Assembly: GCA_030526445.1 (NCBI GenBank)
Contig: JAUNCV010000106.1
Coordinates: 1-7,437 of the forward strand
Direction: 5' to 3'
Length of the DNA: 7,437 bases
Origin: Bacteroidales bacterium
GTDB taxonomy: Bacteria; Bacteroidota; Bacteroidia; Bacteroidales; UBA3663
Part shown: one piece after another, positions 5,893-7,437 of the stretch
Position numbering within the stretch: position 1 is the first letter of the stretch
How the letters are laid out: every line of letters starts with the position of its first letter
Notes under the pieces: generated by a model
Database searches by the model: none
Told to the model about the DNA's origin: nothing
Seen by the model: only the letters and a program-made list of their open reading frames with translations
Position numbers and translations under genes: made by a program

Positions 5893-6747
5893 ATGTCTAT
5901 TTTTATTGTTCTCCCCATCCTTACACTGCTGATGTTCGATTTGGGTCTTACATTGCAGGTAAAAGATTTTAAGTTGTTCCTTACACACCCAAAACCTGTT
6001 CTGGTGGGTTTGGTAGGACAGCTTGTCTTTCTTCCTTTGGTAGCAATGTTGCTTACTCAATTCCTCAATTTGCCGGCAGTCTTTGTAGTCGGTTTTGTAC
6101 TGATTGCTTGTTGTCCTGGAGGCTCTTCAAGCAACGTATTCTCTATGTTAGCTAAGGGCGATGTGGCATTGTCTGTATCTCTCACGGCACTTAGTAGTAT
6201 CATTACACTTTTTACTTTGCCTGTTATTATGGAGTGGACTGTTGCAAAGAGTGATTTGTTGACAGAAGCCCACATTCAGTTGCCTATAGGCAAACTCATA
6301 ATGCAGAATATCTTTACCATGTTATTGCCTATTGTGTTGGGAATCCTACTTCGAAAATATGCTGTTAATGCTGCAACCCGTATTGAAAAGGTGCTCTCAA
6401 AGATTGCTTTCCCTGCGCTTGTTTTTCTTGCCACAGTCTTCTTTGTGCAAGAATTTGATGCTATTAAGAATAATATTGGTGAGATGGGATTGGCGGTTCT
6501 CGCGTTGATTCTTGTTTGCATTGGTCTCGGTGCTTTACTCGCCTATATATTCCGTTTGAGAGATGCGGAGCGTCGTACAATAATCATTGAAGTAGGTATG
6601 CAGAATGCAGCACAAGCAATTGCTCTGGCTACGAGTCCGTTTGTATTCAATGACGCAAAAATTGCAATACCCGCTATTCTTTATGCCTTGTTGATGAATG
6701 TGGTTTTGCTTATATATACTGCAGTTATCAGAAGAACAGCTAAGTGA
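5893..6747 (+). CDS. bile acid:sodium symporter (BASS/SBF) family transporter
   Basis: The 284-residue, strongly hydrophobic protein has about nine or ten membrane helices, as in bacterial BASS carriers. The N-terminal FDLGLTLQVKDF (15-26), the helix-crossing CCPGGSSSNVFS (73-84) and EVGMQNAAQAIAL (233-245) are typical. Residues equivalent to the sodium ligands of Neisseria ASBT (S114, N115, S128, T132, E260, Q264) appear with matching spacing as S80, N81, S94, T98, E233 and Q237, so sodium-coupled transport is expected. The substrate cannot be read from sequence: members move bile acids, pyruvate, pantoate-like compounds and other organic anions. The gene begins 22 bp after tatC with no terminator between, and a terminator follows 15 bp after its stop, so it is the last operon gene. 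No Shine-Dalgarno is visible before ATG 5893. Confidence 0.9.
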   Translation: MSIFIVLPILTLLMFDLGLTLQVKDFKLFLTHPKPVLVGLVGQLVFLPLVAMLLTQFLNLPAVFVVGFVLIACCPGGSSSNVFSMLAKGDVALSVSLTALSSIITLFTLPVIMEWTVAKSDLLTEAHIQLPIGKLIMQNIFTMLLPIVLGILLRKYAVNAATRIEKVLSKIAFPALVFLATVFFVQEFDAIKNNIGEMGLAVLALILVCIGLGALLAYIFRLRDAERRTIIIEVGMQNAAQAIALATSPFVFNDAKIAIPAILYALLMNVVLLIYTAVIRRTAK

Positions 6748-6750
6748 TCT

Positions 6751-6798
6751 AAAAACAAATTAACCCCGCAGGCTTTTGCCTGTGGGGTCTTATTTTTA
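6751..6798. terminator. convergent bidirectional rho-independent terminator
   Basis: An 11-bp stem (6763-6773 ACCCCGCAGGC with 6778-6788 GCCTGTGGGGT, one G-T wobble) and a TTTT loop are flanked by a T-rich tract on the plus side (6790-6797) and an A-rich tract before it (6751-6762), which reads as a T-rich tract on the minus strand. It ends the kdsD-tatAC-BASS operon and the facing ClC gene. Its plus-side T tract runs up to and into the ClC stop codon. Confidence 0.92.
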
Positions 6799-7437
6799 GT
6801 CTTCAGAGAAGGTCTTTAGAACAGAGCGATAATTATTGTATATGTGATTTCGGCTTAACATACCAATGTATTTGCCCGACTTGTCAATGAGAGGCAGGCT
6901 CCAGGCATTGGTATTGTCGAAGAGGTTCATCACTTCAGCCATATTCATTTCTGGATTTACTTTGGCCAGAGGACCAATCATGATATCTTGTACCAACATT
7001 CGTTCGTAAAGTCGTGGTTGGAACATTATGTTGCGAATGTCGTCAAGAGTTACGATGCCAATGAAATGTCCATCTTGAGCACATACAGGGAATGTGTTAT
7101 GTTTGGCCTCAGAAACAAGTTTTACAAGTCCACCTAAGTTCATTTCTGGCGAAATCACTTGATAATCGTGTTCAACAAAGTCTTCAAGCTTGAGCAGTGT
7201 TAGCACAGCCTTGTCCTTGTGATGAGTAATAAGTTCTCCTTTGAGAGCCAGACGACGGGTGTAGATAGAGTATGGCTCGAAGATTCTGATAGTTCCATAG
7301 CTGATGCACGAAACCATGAGCAATGGTAAGAAAAGGTCAAAACGGCCTGTAAGTTCTGCACTCAAGAATACACCCATCAATGGAGCGTGCATCACTGCAC
7401 TCATCACTGCAGCCATACCCATTACTGCAAAGTTGGG
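6796..7437 (-). CDS. ClC-type chloride channel/transporter with two CBS domains, C-terminal part
   Basis: The reading frame is open to the window edge. The five codons upstream of the first in-window ATG (7422) encode PNFAV, giving PNFAVMGMAAVMSAVMHAPL, which matches the late ClC helix region around the anion-binding site. This ATG is therefore internal and the true start lies outside. The 213 visible residues contain two last membrane segments (about 6-25 and 31-50), a linker with FEPYSIYTRRLALKGEL (53-69), and a cytoplasmic tail with two CBS domains: about 90-138, with GHFIGIVTLDDIR, and about 147-205, with GKYIGMLSRNHIY. ClC proteins are chloride channels or chloride/proton antiporters; CBS pairs commonly bind adenine nucleotides and gate activity. 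The selectivity filter and gating glutamate are outside the window, so channel and antiporter cannot be told apart. It converges on the BASS gene. Confidence 0.9.
   Translation of the reverse strand, partial: PNFAVMGMAAVMSAVMHAPLMGVFLSAELTGRFDLFLPLLMVSCISYGTIRIFEPYSIYTRRLALKGELITHHKDKAVLTLLKLEDFVEHDYQVISPEMNLGGLVKLVSEAKHNTFPVCAQDGHFIGIVTLDDIRNIMFQPRLYERMLVQDIMIGPLAKVNPEMNMAEVMNLFDNTNAWSLPLIDKSGKYIGMLSRNHIYNNYRSVLKTFSED

Noticed and set aside
7420..7422. ATG as the start of the ClC/CBS gene
   Set aside because: The frame stays open to the window edge and the upstream residues PNFAV continue the ClC family sequence, so this Met is internal.

Overview
This window looks like chromosomal DNA of a Bacteroidota member, most likely order Bacteroidales and possibly Prevotellaceae. 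That placement is inferred from the protein types (a single-domain arabinose-5-phosphate isomerase, a TatA/TatC pair without TatB, a secreted DUF1680-type arabinofuranosidase), from start codons preceded by A/T-rich sequence without Shine-Dalgarno motifs, from TAnnTTTG-type -7 promoter elements, and from tRNA genes that do not encode CCA. No mobile element, phage gene, CRISPR array or toxin-antitoxin pair is visible.

Layout. Bases 1-331 hold a plus-strand tRNA cluster: Phe (5' part cut off by the window edge), Glu, Val, His. It ends in a rho-independent terminator at 361-397. A second strong hairpin at 428-462 lies between the cluster and the minus-strand genes that converge on it. Bases 485-4148 carry two minus-strand genes 34 bp apart: first an M16 zinc peptidase (4148 to 2916), then a secreted GH127/GH146-type beta-L-arabinofuranosidase (2881 to 485). 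The 109 bp between 4148 and 4258 form a divergent promoter region with one good -7 element on each strand.

Bases 4258-6747 are a compact plus-strand operon: arabinose-5-phosphate isomerase (kdsD-like, SIS domain only), tatA, tatC (1-base stop/start overlap with tatA), and a bile acid:sodium symporter family (BASS) carrier. It ends at a convergent, probably bidirectional terminator around 6751-6798. Facing it on the minus strand is the C-terminal part of a ClC-type chloride channel/transporter with two CBS domains, cut by the right edge.

How the genes fit together. The plus-strand operon has an envelope theme: a precursor for the Kdo sugar of lipopolysaccharide, export of folded proteins by Tat, and a sodium-coupled carrier. 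The glycosidase is a Sec-exported plant-polysaccharide enzyme that sits outside any visible SusC/SusD utilisation locus. Its N-terminal half is clearly richer in GC than its C-terminal half and than the neighbouring genes, which suggests a mosaic history. I see no clearly undescribed system; the points most worth a second look are the GC mosaic in the glycosidase, the CBS-less isomerase in one transcript with Tat, and the divergent promoter.
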